Source: Alphaproteobacteria bacterium CG1_02_46_17
GTDB lineage: Bacteria; Pseudomonadota; Alphaproteobacteria; Micavibrionales; Micavibrionaceae
Direction of reading: 5' to 3'
DNA: 43,945 nt
Assembly (NCBI GenBank): GCA_001871905.1
Contig: MNUG01000036.1
Coordinates: forward strand, 1 to 43,945
Shown here: in pieces, positions 26,928 to 34,463 of the stretch
Position numbering within the stretch: the stretch's first letter is position 1
Layout: the number at the start of each line of letters is the position of its first letter
Notes under the pieces: generated by a model
Seen by the model: the letters and a program-made list of their open reading frames with translations, nothing else
Databases searched by the model: none
Told to the model about the DNA's origin: nothing
Made by a program: the position numbers and the translations under genes

Positions 26928-26957
26928 TAATGGACATTAACGGACTTTAATGGATGG
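26928..26957 (+). repeat. Three tandem 10-bp repeats before the antitoxin gene
   Basis: TAATGGACAT, TAACGGACTT and TAATGGATGG lie head to tail with an exact 10-bp period, about one turn of the helix, ending inside the first codons of the antitoxin gene (ATG at 26954). The perfect palindrome CATTATAATG (26923-26932) overlaps the first unit. Direct repeats at helical period upstream of a DNA-binding antitoxin suggest autoregulatory binding sites. Confidence 0.6.
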
Positions 26958-27304
26958 ACATGGATATGCCTTTAACCCGCGATTTTAAGGATACAATTAT
27001 CGAACGCGCCCAGCGCGATAAGAAATTCAGACGCGGAATGCTGACCCGTGGCATTGCGCTAATTGTTGCTGGAAATAGTGAAGACGTACAAACGGGCAAG
27101 GCTTTTATCCGTGACTATATCAATGCCACAATCGGTTTTGTGACCCTTGCAAAGAAAACCAGCATTCCCAAAGAAAGCCTGATGCGGATGCTCTCCCCCT
27201 CTGGCAATCCCAGCCTAAATAACTTGAACCAAGTCACACATACCCTATTAGGGCATGAAGGATTAACCCAACCTGATAATCTGGCAGTATCTTTGAGGGA
27301 CTAG
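26954..27304 (+). CDS. HigA-like antitoxin (HTH protein)
   Basis: A 116-residue protein matching the addiction-module antidote family: MPLTRDFKDTIIERAQRDKKFRRGML, then FIRDYINATIGFVTLAKKTSIPKESLMRMLSPSGNPS, whose end is the helix-turn-helix. It should bind the toxin and its own promoter. ATGs at 26954, 26960 and 26966 compete; the family begins at the third (MPLTRDF). Usually this gene follows the toxin within a few bases; here 70 bp with a promoter-like sequence intervene. Three bases separate its stop from the next ATG. Confidence 0.85.
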   Translation: MDMDMPLTRDFKDTIIERAQRDKKFRRGMLTRGIALIVAGNSEDVQTGKAFIRDYINATIGFVTLAKKTSIPKESLMRMLSPSGNPSLNNLNQVTHTLLGHEGLTQPDNLAVSLRD

Positions 27305-27307
27305 AAC

Positions 27308-27994
27308 ATGGCAAGTGATGTTGATTACGATAATGACCATCAAAGTAAAATATACGCCTTTGAACTCATTGAGTTGTTTGCAGGAGCGTTAAGCGCATTA
27401 AACGCACATAAACCAATTCCCAAAGAATGGCTTGATAAAATATTGAAAGAAATCAAACCACAGAAAACTGGAAAGCCCAGAGATTCCAGCATTCAAAATA
27501 GAAATAAAGAAATTGCAAAAGAATTTCTAGAAAAGAAAATCGAAATTGAGGGCGGAAAATCATCTGAACAAATGAAGACTGTAATTTCCGATTTAGAAAA
27601 AAAATACAATGTTAAAAATATAAATAGGATTTACGCAGAAAATGAAGTTGAAGCTAAGGCAGATATCCTCACTGACCGCCTAAATAAAAACGATGCCCTC
27701 GAACATGAAAAAAGAGTTTTAAGGGCTAAAAAATATCAAGAAAAAATTGAGAGTGGCGCGGACATCTTCGAAATTTCAGACGACCCCGAAGTGACTGGAG
27801 AGGAAATTTTAGCTGCGATTAATTCTAAAAAAGAAATTCAAGTATTGCCGCCTTCTCCCCATTTAACTGACTACGAAAAGGCAAGAGCTTGGATGAGTGA
27901 TGGAATGAATCGGGGGATATGTAGAAACTCTGACTATCGCGTTTTTTACGACCTTCCAAAAGATATTAAGGACGTAATTTCAAAGAAAAAATGA
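27308..27994 (+). CDS. Hypothetical protein of the toxin-antitoxin islet
   Basis: A 228-residue, Lys/Glu/Ile-rich soluble protein without signal peptide or membrane segment. Predicted helical core (about 60-175) followed by a Pro break (VLPPSPHL) and a C-terminal segment YEKARAWMSDGMNRGICRNSDYRVFYDLP. No family recognised. GAGGGA, at the end of the antitoxin gene, serves its ATG, and only three bases separate the two, so they are co-translated and it belongs to the islet. AT-rich codon use resembles acquired DNA. Confidence 0.7.
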   Translation: MASDVDYDNDHQSKIYAFELIELFAGALSALNAHKPIPKEWLDKILKEIKPQKTGKPRDSSIQNRNKEIAKEFLEKKIEIEGGKSSEQMKTVISDLEKKYNVKNINRIYAENEVEAKADILTDRLNKNDALEHEKRVLRAKKYQEKIESGADIFEISDDPEVTGEEILAAINSKKEIQVLPPSPHLTDYEKARAWMSDGMNRGICRNSDYRVFYDLPKDIKDVISKKK

Positions 27995-28008
27995 GCGTTT
28001 CTGAGGGT

Positions 28009-28039
28009 TATACATTAACTCCTTAGAACTTAATGTATA
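28009..28039. repeat. Perfect 10-bp inverted repeat
   Basis: TATACATTAA (28009-28018) and TTAATGTATA (28030-28039) with an 11-bp spacer. It is AT-only apart from the loop and lacks a T-run, so a protein-binding operator or an RNA end structure are both possible. It sits 15 bp after the 228-residue gene and before the short ORFs. Confidence 0.5.
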
Positions 28040-28118
28040 GACATAACTGTTTTATTGAATCAAAATTTGTGGCTTAAAATACTCCTATGTTCACACAAAC
28101 ACACAGGAGACTTTAAAC

Positions 28119-28175
28119 ATGACACAAATATCTTTATCAATCGAAGACGCCAAAGACCTTACAGGTAGGTGGTAA
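28119..28175 (+). CDS. Candidate 18-residue upstream ORF
   Basis: MTQISLSIEDAKDLTGRW, with CAGGAGA 7 bases before the ATG, a strong ribosome site. It ends two bases before the ATG of the next small ORF and contains that ORF's ribosome site (GGTGG). This arrangement suggests a translated leader peptide coupling to the 42-residue gene. It may also be the remnant of a longer gene. No homology is recognised. Confidence 0.4.
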   Translation: MTQISLSIEDAKDLTGRW

Positions 28176-28177
28176 AC

Positions 28178-28306
28178 ATGACCTTTTCTGAACTCGTACA
28201 TAAAACGACACTTAAATTAACTGTCGGGAGAGAGTGCGTTGAAGCAAAAGGTTTGGCCGCCATTATTTTGGTCATTTTTATCTCCCTCTTATCCTTGTTC
28301 AAATAA
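28178..28306 (+). CDS. Candidate 42-residue single-span membrane peptide
   Basis: Begins MTFSELVHKTTLKLTVGREC and ends in a hydrophobic helix (GLAAIILVIFISLLSLFK, residues 25-42) with a terminal Lys. GGTGG lies 6 bases before the ATG. The shape (short polar part, one helix, charged end) is that of many small membrane proteins, including type I toxins and small phage or stress proteins. No family recognised. The gene ends 19 bp before the stop of the RND permease gene on the other strand. Confidence 0.5.
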   Translation: MTFSELVHKTTLKLTVGRECVEAKGLAAIILVIFISLLSLFK

Positions 28307-28325
28307 CCATGGAAGACGACCTATC

Positions 28326-31300
28326 CTATAACGTCTGTGGTTTATCATCATCACGCATGACAATGTAGATCGCCGGAATCACCAGCAATGTCAGCACCGT
28401 CGAAGAGGCCAGACCAAACAGCAGCGAGATCGCCAGACCTTGGAAAATCGGGTCAGCCAGAATAACCACTGCGCCGATCATTGCCGCCAATGCAGTCAAC
28501 AAAATTGGGCGGGCACGGATGGAACCTGCTTCGATCAGAACATCACGCAGGCTGTGGCCGGAATTGCGGCGGCCACGGATAAAGTCCACCAGCAGAATGG
28601 AGTTGCGCACGATAATCCCCGCCAAAGCAATAAAGCCGATCATCGAGGTCGCGGTAAACGCCGCCCCGAACACCCAGTGACCAAATAAAATTCCGATCAA
28701 GGTCAATGGCACAGGGGTCAGAATAACCAAGGGCAAGGTATAAGAGCGGAATTGAGCCACCACCAGCACATAAATGCCCAGCAAGGCCACCATAAAGGCA
28801 ATGCCCATATCACGGAAGGTCACATAAGTGATTTCCCATTCCCCGTCCCACAACAATGTCACATGTTGTTCATTTATCGGTTGTCCGTGATATTTGATCA
28901 CGGGTTTGAGGTCTGGATTTTCCCATGTCATCTTGTCCAACGCATCGGACACGGCAAACATCCCGTAGATCGGGGCTTCGTATTCGCCCGCCAGCTCGGC
29001 CTGTACCATTTCGGCAAAATGACCATCACGGCGATAAATCGGATATGACCCCAATTCATCTGTGCCACGCACGATGTTCCCCAATTCGACCACGGCCTTA
29101 TTCCCCGGGATCTGGTTGGCGGGAACCGGAATGGTGGCCAGATATTCGTCCCATGTCATTTTTGATTTTGGCAGACGCACCGCAATTTCAAGCGGGTTGC
29201 GTTCTTCGCCACGATGAGAGTACCCGACCACTGTTCCGTTCATTAACATTGAGAGCGTGTCATAGACATCTGATTGTTCAACCCCGAAATATTCGAGTTG
29301 ATCCTGATCAATCGAGACGCGCCAATTGGGGCGACGATCCCCTATGCTGTTATCCACATCAACAACAAAGGGAACGGATTTGAAAGCCTGTTCGACCTGT
29401 TCCATTGCGGCGCGGCGCGTTTTGGCATCAGGCCCATAAATTTCGGCAAGCAGCGTGGCCATGACCGGCGGCCCCGGTGGAACCTCGACCAATTTGACAG
29501 ATGTCCCTTTATCAAGCGGGAAGTCTTTCAGTTTTTCACGAATGCCCAGTGCAATTTCATGACTGGAGCGACTACGGTCATCTTTGGCGGTCAGGTTGAC
29601 CTGAAGCTCGCCTTGTTCCGGTGTCGAGCGCACATAATAATGCCGCACTAAGCCGTTAAAGTTAAAGGGGGCTGCGGTTCCTGCATAGGCCTGCATGGTG
29701 GTGATTTCAGGTGTATCCGATATTTTATCCGCCAGTTGCAGCAAGGTGCGCTCGGTATCTTCGAGCGTTGCGCCTTCGGGTAAATCCACGACCAGTGATA
29801 ATTCTGATTTATTATCAAACGGCAAAAGTTTGACCACCACGGATTTGGTCGCAAATAAAACCAGTGAGAGCATCGTTGCCGCCGCGACAAGATAGAGAAA
29901 TTTCCGCGACACGGATTTTGATTTGATCACCGGCGTGACCAGACGGCGGTAAAGAATCCCGATTTTATCATGGGCCGGATCAGTATGGTGCGTTTGCGGG
30001 AAATAGTTCGAGAAAATTCGCATCAACCAAGGAGCAATGGTCACTGCCACGACGAAGGAAATCATCATCGCAATCGAGGCATTGACAGGGATTGGCGCCA
30101 TATATGGCCCCATAAGCCCGCCGACAAACAACATCGGCAGCAAGGCCACGACAACGGTCAGGGTTGCCAGAATAGTCGGATTCCCCACCTCTGACACCGC
30201 GTCGATTGTTGCCTGAATTTTACTGCGGCCATCTTTCATGCCCCAGTGGCGGGAAATATTTTCGACCATCACCACCGCATCATCCACCAGAATCCCGATC
30301 GAGAAAATCAGCGCAAACAAACTGACGCGGTTAATCGTGTATCCCATCAACCATGACGCAAACAACGTCAGCATAATGGTGGTTGGAATCACCACAAAGG
30401 TCACGGCTCCTTCGACCCAGCCAATCGCCCAGCCAATCAGCAGAACAATACTGATGGTTGCCAGACCCAGATGGAATAACAATTCATTGGCTTTATCATC
30501 GGCGGTTTCTCCGTAATTACGGGTCACGTCAACCACGACATCATCTGGCAACACTATGCCTTTGAGTTTTTCAACACGGTCAATAATTTCTTCAGAAATT
30601 ATAACAGCGTTGGCATCTGGCCGTTTGGAAATCGCCAGCGTCACTGCGGGTTTACGGTTCAATTTTCCGTCTGCCCCTTTATCAAGGGTTACAACACGCT
30701 CCGTCGCTGGTCTGGGGGATACGGTGATATGCGCCACATCGCCGACATAGACAGGGCGTCCATCCCGCGTGGTTAAAAGAAGTTGGGAGATATCCGGCAC
30801 AGGATTTAACGTTTGTCCGGCTTTGAGTTTTTTATGAATAGAGCTGTTCTGGATGTATCCGGCATCAAATGACCGGTTGGCCTGTTGAATTTTTCCAACC
30901 AGCTGTTGCAATGTTACGCCATAGGAAGCGAGTTTTTCAGGGTCAGGTTCGACACGGATTTCATCTTTGCTGCCTCCTGAAATATAGGTTAGTCCCACAT
31001 CTTCAATCTTGATTATTTCACGACGCAATTTCTCGGCGACATCTTCGAGCGTCGCATCTGTCCAACGAGTGGCGGCATCAATTTTTGGCGAGAGTGTCAG
31101 CGTGACAATTGCCACATCATTAATTCCGCGCCCAACAATCAAAGGTTCGGGAATGCCCACTGGAATCTGGTCGTAATTGGCACGAATTTTTTCATGAATC
31201 CGCAGCATGGCATCATCCGAATCCGTCCCCACATTAAAGCGCGCCGTCACCATAACACGATCATCCATGGTCTGGCTGTACACATGTTCGACATCACTGA

Positions 31301-31535
31301 CACTTTTGACGATCGCTTCGAGAGGTTTCGTGACCAGTTCCACCGCATCCGGAGCCTTGAGCCCGTCTGCCAGTACCGAAATATCAACCATGGGCACGCT
31401 GATTTGAGGTTCTTCTTCGCGCGGAATGGATATAAGAGCCATAACCCCGAGAATAATTGCCGTCATCAGAAATAACGGTGTCAAAGGAGAGGAAATCGAC
31501 AGACGGGTCAGAAAACCCGATACACCCAGCGACAT
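28326..31535 (-). CDS. RND efflux permease
   Basis: A 1069-residue inner-membrane pump of the RND superfamily with twelve transmembrane helices: one near the N-terminus, then two large periplasmic loops (about 40-340 and 560-860). The proton-relay aspartates Asp418 and Asp419 sit in SIGILVDDAVVMVENI on helix 4. It belongs to the AcrB-like hydrophobe/amphiphile group. AGGAGA, inside the end of the adaptor gene, precedes its ATG by 7 bases. It is the third gene of a repressor-adaptor-permease operon. No outer-membrane channel gene is nearby, so it must borrow one. The substrate is unknown. Confidence 0.93.
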   Translation of the reverse strand: MSLGVSGFLTRLSISSPLTPLFLMTAIILGVMALISIPREEEPQISVPMVDISVLADGLKAPDAVELVTKPLEAIVKSVSDVEHVYSQTMDDRVMVTARFNVGTDSDDAMLRIHEKIRANYDQIPVGIPEPLIVGRGINDVAIVTLTLSPKIDAATRWTDATLEDVAEKLRREIIKIEDVGLTYISGGSKDEIRVEPDPEKLASYGVTLQQLVGKIQQANRSFDAGYIQNSSIHKKLKAGQTLNPVPDISQLLLTTRDGRPVYVGDVAHITVSPRPATERVVTLDKGADGKLNRKPAVTLAISKRPDANAVIISEEIIDRVEKLKGIVLPDDVVVDVTRNYGETADDKANELLFHLGLATISIVLLIGWAIGWVEGAVTFVVIPTTIMLTLFASWLMGYTINRVSLFALIFSIGILVDDAVVMVENISRHWGMKDGRSKIQATIDAVSEVGNPTILATLTVVVALLPMLFVGGLMGPYMAPIPVNASIAMMISFVVAVTIAPWLMRIFSNYFPQTHHTDPAHDKIGILYRRLVTPVIKSKSVSRKFLYLVAAATMLSLVLFATKSVVVKLLPFDNKSELSLVVDLPEGATLEDTERTLLQLADKISDTPEITTMQAYAGTAAPFNFNGLVRHYYVRSTPEQGELQVNLTAKDDRSRSSHEIALGIREKLKDFPLDKGTSVKLVEVPPGPPVMATLLAEIYGPDAKTRRAAMEQVEQAFKSVPFVVDVDNSIGDRRPNWRVSIDQDQLEYFGVEQSDVYDTLSMLMNGTVVGYSHRGEERNPLEIAVRLPKSKMTWDEYLATIPVPANQIPGNKAVVELGNIVRGTDELGSYPIYRRDGHFAEMVQAELAGEYEAPIYGMFAVSDALDKMTWENPDLKPVIKYHGQPINEQHVTLLWDGEWEITYVTFRDMGIAFMVALLGIYVLVVAQFRSYTLPLVILTPVPLTLIGILFGHWVFGAAFTATSMIGFIALAGIIVRNSILLVDFIRGRRNSGHSLRDVLIEAGSIRARPILLTALAAMIGAVVILADPIFQGLAISLLFGLASSTVLTLLVIPAIYIVMRDDDKPQTL

Positions 31536-31538
31536 TGA

Positions 31539-32546
31539 TTATTCTCCTGTGGTTTTGGTTAATACATCGCCGTCTTTAAGACCGGATAATATATCAATCA
31601 TTCCGGTTCCATTCTGATCGACCGCATGTCCGCGTTGAACAGGAACCTGTATCACTTGTCCGGATTCATTTTTTAAGGAGACATAGTCAATTCCGGCGAT
31701 TGTGGTGACATAGTCCGCAGGCACCAATATGGATTGGCGATCGCCTGTTGCAATCCACGCCCGAACACGTTCCCCGATAAAATAATTTTCCAAGCCCTCG
31801 ACTGCGGCATCTGCCACTACGCGACCATTCTCAATGCCCGGATAAACCAGAGTGATGACACCCTCTTTGTAGTTTTGAGATCCCATTTCATTCCCGTCCA
31901 GACGAACCTTGTCACCCACTTTCATGAAGCGGGCATGACGTTCAGGCAGTTGAAGACGCAAAATATATGAATCAGCCGCGATAATCGCAGCGACTTCGCC
32001 CGACATGACGACAGATCCATTTATTAGTGGAACTTGCAGAACGCGACCATTTGACGGTGCCAGAATTTTTCCTTCGGTGACTTGTTGTTCAATCACCGCG
32101 CGCTGGCTTTCTGCCGCTTTTAGAGCATTATTATTGCTGCTGGCTGCGGCTTTTGCGGCATCCAGTTCAGCCCGAGAGACCGACCCGCTGCCGATCAGCG
32201 ATTGTACACGTTTCAAATCGGCGTTAGACTTGGTAACTTGTGCACTTAGACCTGATATCTGCGCATCGAGAGTTTCGATCTGCAAGGCCAGCTTATCATC
32301 CCCCACCAAGGCGATCTCATCTCCGGCTTTGACCTCATCCCCTTCCTTGACATTCAACTTGACAACTGTCCCACCGGTTCGGGCGCGCGCCGCCACTTCA
32401 TCTTTACTTTCAACGGTTGCAAAGACGATTTTCTGGTCGGTGATTTTTTGTGTCGTGACCGTATAATCTTCGGCAAGAACCTGACGTGCCATCGCGAACG
32501 GCGCCGTGCCGATTAAGAGCAGAGAGAGCAAAATTCTTGTATTCAT
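31539..32546 (-). CDS. RND periplasmic adaptor (membrane fusion protein)
   Basis: A 335-residue adaptor joining the permease to an outer-membrane channel. A signal peptide (MNTRILLSLLLIGTAPFAMA) lacks a lipobox Cys. The lipoyl half-motifs are present (ARARTGGTVVKLNVKEGDEVKAGDEIALV and, after the hairpin, EGKILAPSNGRVLQV), with a short alpha-helical hairpin between (about 85-150), then beta-barrel and membrane-proximal parts. Between it and the upstream regulator gene lie 14 bp, and it is followed by the permease after 3 bp, so all three are one operon. Confidence 0.92.
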   Translation of the reverse strand: MNTRILLSLLLIGTAPFAMARQVLAEDYTVTTQKITDQKIVFATVESKDEVAARARTGGTVVKLNVKEGDEVKAGDEIALVGDDKLALQIETLDAQISGLSAQVTKSNADLKRVQSLIGSGSVSRAELDAAKAAASSNNNALKAAESQRAVIEQQVTEGKILAPSNGRVLQVPLINGSVVMSGEVAAIIAADSYILRLQLPERHARFMKVGDKVRLDGNEMGSQNYKEGVITLVYPGIENGRVVADAAVEGLENYFIGERVRAWIATGDRQSILVPADYVTTIAGIDYVSLKNESGQVIQVPVQRGHAVDQNGTGMIDILSGLKDGDVLTKTTGE

Positions 32547-32560
32547 TATTCAAACTCCGT

Positions 32561-32887
32561 TCAGGATTTTTTCGGTTTTTGATTTGGCAAGATGCAGTAA
32601 TTTTTATACAAAGCCTTGATGACATCTTCGGAGGCCGCATGCGTTAAAGAGTAAAAAATTGTTTGTGCGGCACGACGTGTTTGAACAAGATTTGCCAGCC
32701 TTAGAATTTGTAAATGCTGCGACGCAGTGGAGGCGCGCATCCCTAAAAATTCGGCCAATTCATTGACAGATGCTTCCCCTTCGGCAAGATGACAGACGAT
32801 CATCAACCGTTTCGAGTTTGATAATATTTTCAAAAGATCTGCCGCTTTTTCAGCCGATTTTTTCATCTTTATTATACTTATCTTCAT
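32561..32887 (-). CDS. SqrR/BigR-type ArsR-family persulfide sensor
   Basis: A 108-residue winged-helix repressor. It lacks the ArsR metal box but has Cys32 (LMIVCHLAEGE) and Cys98 (ALYKNYC), exactly 66 residues apart, the same spacing as BigR (Cys42/108) and SqrR (Cys41/107), which form a polysulfide bridge with reactive sulfur and then leave DNA. The surrounding sequence also matches BigR (LLKxLSxxxRLMxVCxLxEGExSVxEL). It is divergent from sqr and heads the RND operon. Start: the ATG at 32887 is almost at the predicted transcription start; the in-frame ATG at 32866 (MKKSAEK) is an alternative. The regulatory role is inferred from family and position. Confidence 0.85.
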   Translation of the reverse strand: MKISIIKMKKSAEKAADLLKILSNSKRLMIVCHLAEGEASVNELAEFLGMRASTASQHLQILRLANLVQTRRAAQTIFYSLTHAASEDVIKALYKNYCILPNQKPKKS

Positions 32888-32889
32888 AG

Positions 32890-32918
32890 TTGCGTAGATA
32901 CAATATATTTAGTATATA
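32890..32918 (+). promoter_or_regulatory. Candidate sqr promoter
   Basis: TTGCGT (32890-32895), 17-bp spacer, TATATA (32913-32918). The -10 box lies within the palindrome at 32900-32920. Confidence 0.5.
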
Positions 32919-32923
32919 GTCAA
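32895..32923 (-). promoter_or_regulatory. Candidate promoter of the regulator and RND operon
   Basis: Read on the minus strand: TTGACT (32923-32918), 17-bp spacer, TATCTA (32900-32895). It overlaps the sqr promoter and the operator, so a protein at the palindrome would block both. Predicted start of RNA is close to the ATG at 32887. Confidence 0.55.
32900..32920. promoter_or_regulatory. Candidate SqrR/BigR-like operator
   Basis: A 21-bp AT-rich imperfect palindrome centred on 32910, with 8 of 10 base pairs matched (AC.ATATA ... TATAT.GT). It lies between the two divergent genes, covering both promoters. BigR-type operators are AT-rich palindromes, but I compare by type only. Confidence 0.55.
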
Positions 32924-32955
32924 TATGTATCAAATTCATTAAAGGAGGTCGAAAG

Positions 32956-34233
32956 ATGACCCATATCGTTGTTTTAGGCGCAGGACTCGGCGGAACCATG
33001 ATGGCATTCGAGATGCACGAAAAATTGCGCAGCGGCGATAAACTGACCGTTGTTAATAAAGGATCGACATATCAATTTGTTCCATCCAATCCGTGGGTGG
33101 CTGTGAGATGGCGCGAGAGAAAAGATATCGAGATTGACCTGATCCCTGTCATGAAGAAAAAGGGTATTGAACTGAATACATCTGGCGCAAAGCGCGTTTA
33201 CCCTGACAAAAACCAGGTTGAACTGAATGACGGAACAACGATTGATTATGATTTTCTGATTGTCGCAACCGGCCCTGAACTTGCCTTCTCGGATATTCCC
33301 GGCTTTGGCCCCGAACATCACACCCAGTCTGTCTGCCATGCACACCATGCCGAACAGGCCGCGCTGGCTGTTGATAAGTTAATCGAGAACCCCGGCCCCG
33401 TTGTTATTGGTGCCGTACAGGGGGCTTCGTGTTTTGGACCTGCTTATGAATTTGCTCTCATTCTTGATACGGAGCTCAAACGCCGCAAAATACGCGATCA
33501 AGTGCCAATGACATTTGTAACGTCAGAACCCTATATCGGACATTTAGGATTAGACGGCGTTGGCGATACCAAAGGTTTGCTGGAATCCGAACTTCGCAAT
33601 CGTCATATCAAATGGGTGACCAGTGCCGTTGTCAAACAATTCGAAGCCGACAAGGTTACCGTTGAAGAATTGAATGAAGATGCACAGGTCAAACACACCC
33701 ACGAAATCCCGTTCTCGTTTTGTATGATGTTACCCGCATTCAGAGGTGTTTCTGCCATTTCAGGCGTCGAGAATCTGGTCAATCCGAAGGGATTTGTCAT
33801 GATTAACAAACACCAACAAAACATGACATACAAGAATGTTTTTGGAATTGGCGTATGCGTGGCTATTCCCCCGATTGGGAAAACACCTGTTCCTGTTGGC
33901 GTTCCCAAAACCGGTTTTATGATCGAATCTATGGTGACCGCCACGGCGCAGAATATTGCCGAGATGATGGAAGGCCGCGACCCCAAATATGTCGCAACGT
34001 GGAACGCCGTATGTCTGGCCGATTTCGGGGATGGTGGCGTGGCATTCTTTGCTCAGCCACAAATTCCACCACGCAATCTGAACTGGGCCTCCAAAGGTAA
34101 ATGGGTGCATTACGCCAAAATCGGATTTGAAAAATATTTCATGCACAAAGTTTCAGTCGGCGAAAGCATGCCATTCTATGAAAAGTTTGCGCTTGAGCTG
34201 ATGAAAATTCACAAATTAAAAGAAGAGAAATAG
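32956..34233 (+). CDS. sqr: Sulfide:quinone oxidoreductase
   Basis: A 425-residue FAD monotopic membrane enzyme that oxidises sulfide to sulfur or polysulfide and reduces quinone. FAD-binding GAGLGGTMMA at the N-terminus. Three redox cysteines line up with those remembered for A. ferrooxidans SQR (128, 160, 356): Cys127 (SVCHAHHA), Cys159 (GASCFGPAYEF) and Cys353 (NAVCLADFGDGG). The C-terminal region WVHYAKIGFEKYFMHKV fits the membrane-associated end of the family. AAAGGAGGT, close to a perfect ribosome site, precedes the ATG. Co-transcribed with the DUF2892 gene; divergent from the persulfide sensor. Confidence 0.93.
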   Translation: MTHIVVLGAGLGGTMMAFEMHEKLRSGDKLTVVNKGSTYQFVPSNPWVAVRWRERKDIEIDLIPVMKKKGIELNTSGAKRVYPDKNQVELNDGTTIDYDFLIVATGPELAFSDIPGFGPEHHTQSVCHAHHAEQAALAVDKLIENPGPVVIGAVQGASCFGPAYEFALILDTELKRRKIRDQVPMTFVTSEPYIGHLGLDGVGDTKGLLESELRNRHIKWVTSAVVKQFEADKVTVEELNEDAQVKHTHEIPFSFCMMLPAFRGVSAISGVENLVNPKGFVMINKHQQNMTYKNVFGIGVCVAIPPIGKTPVPVGVPKTGFMIESMVTATAQNIAEMMEGRDPKYVATWNAVCLADFGDGGVAFFAQPQIPPRNLNWASKGKWVHYAKIGFEKYFMHKVSVGESMPFYEKFALELMKIHKLKEEK

Positions 34234-34248
34234 AAAAGGATACTCAAA

Positions 34249-34458
34249 ATGAATATTGACCGCGCAATTATGGCCTTTGCAGGCGTGATGGTCTTGCTTA
34301 GCCTGACACTTGCCCATTTTTTTAGCCCTTACTGGTTGTTGCTGACTGCTTTTGTCGGGTTGAATATGCTGCAAGCTGCGTTTACCGGATTTTGTCCGGC
34401 TGCAATGATTTTGGCCAAACTCGGCATTCCTGCAGGATCTGCTTTCGGCAAGAAATAG
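34249..34458 (+). CDS. DUF2892 small membrane protein
   Basis: A 69-residue protein with two hydrophobic segments (about 8-30 and 32-58) and the DUF2892 signature (GFCPAAMILAKLGI). The family often accompanies rhodanese and sulfur genes (YgaP-like) and has one conserved Cys in the second segment. Fifteen bases after sqr, so same transcript. A role in sulfur handling is inferred from neighbours. Confidence 0.88.
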   Translation: MNIDRAIMAFAGVMVLLSLTLAHFFSPYWLLLTAFVGLNMLQAAFTGFCPAAMILAKLGIPAGSAFGKK

Positions 34459-34463
34459 TCTAG

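Noticed and set aside
28297-28306. Possible attachment-site copy of the tRNA 3' part (GTTCAAAT)
   Set aside because: Only 8 bases match 26114-26121 and the next bases differ; that length is expected by chance.
34249-34458. DUF2892 gene as a spurious ORF because of its small size
   Set aside because: It has the family signature, correct spacing from sqr and two clear hydrophobic segments, so it was kept as real.
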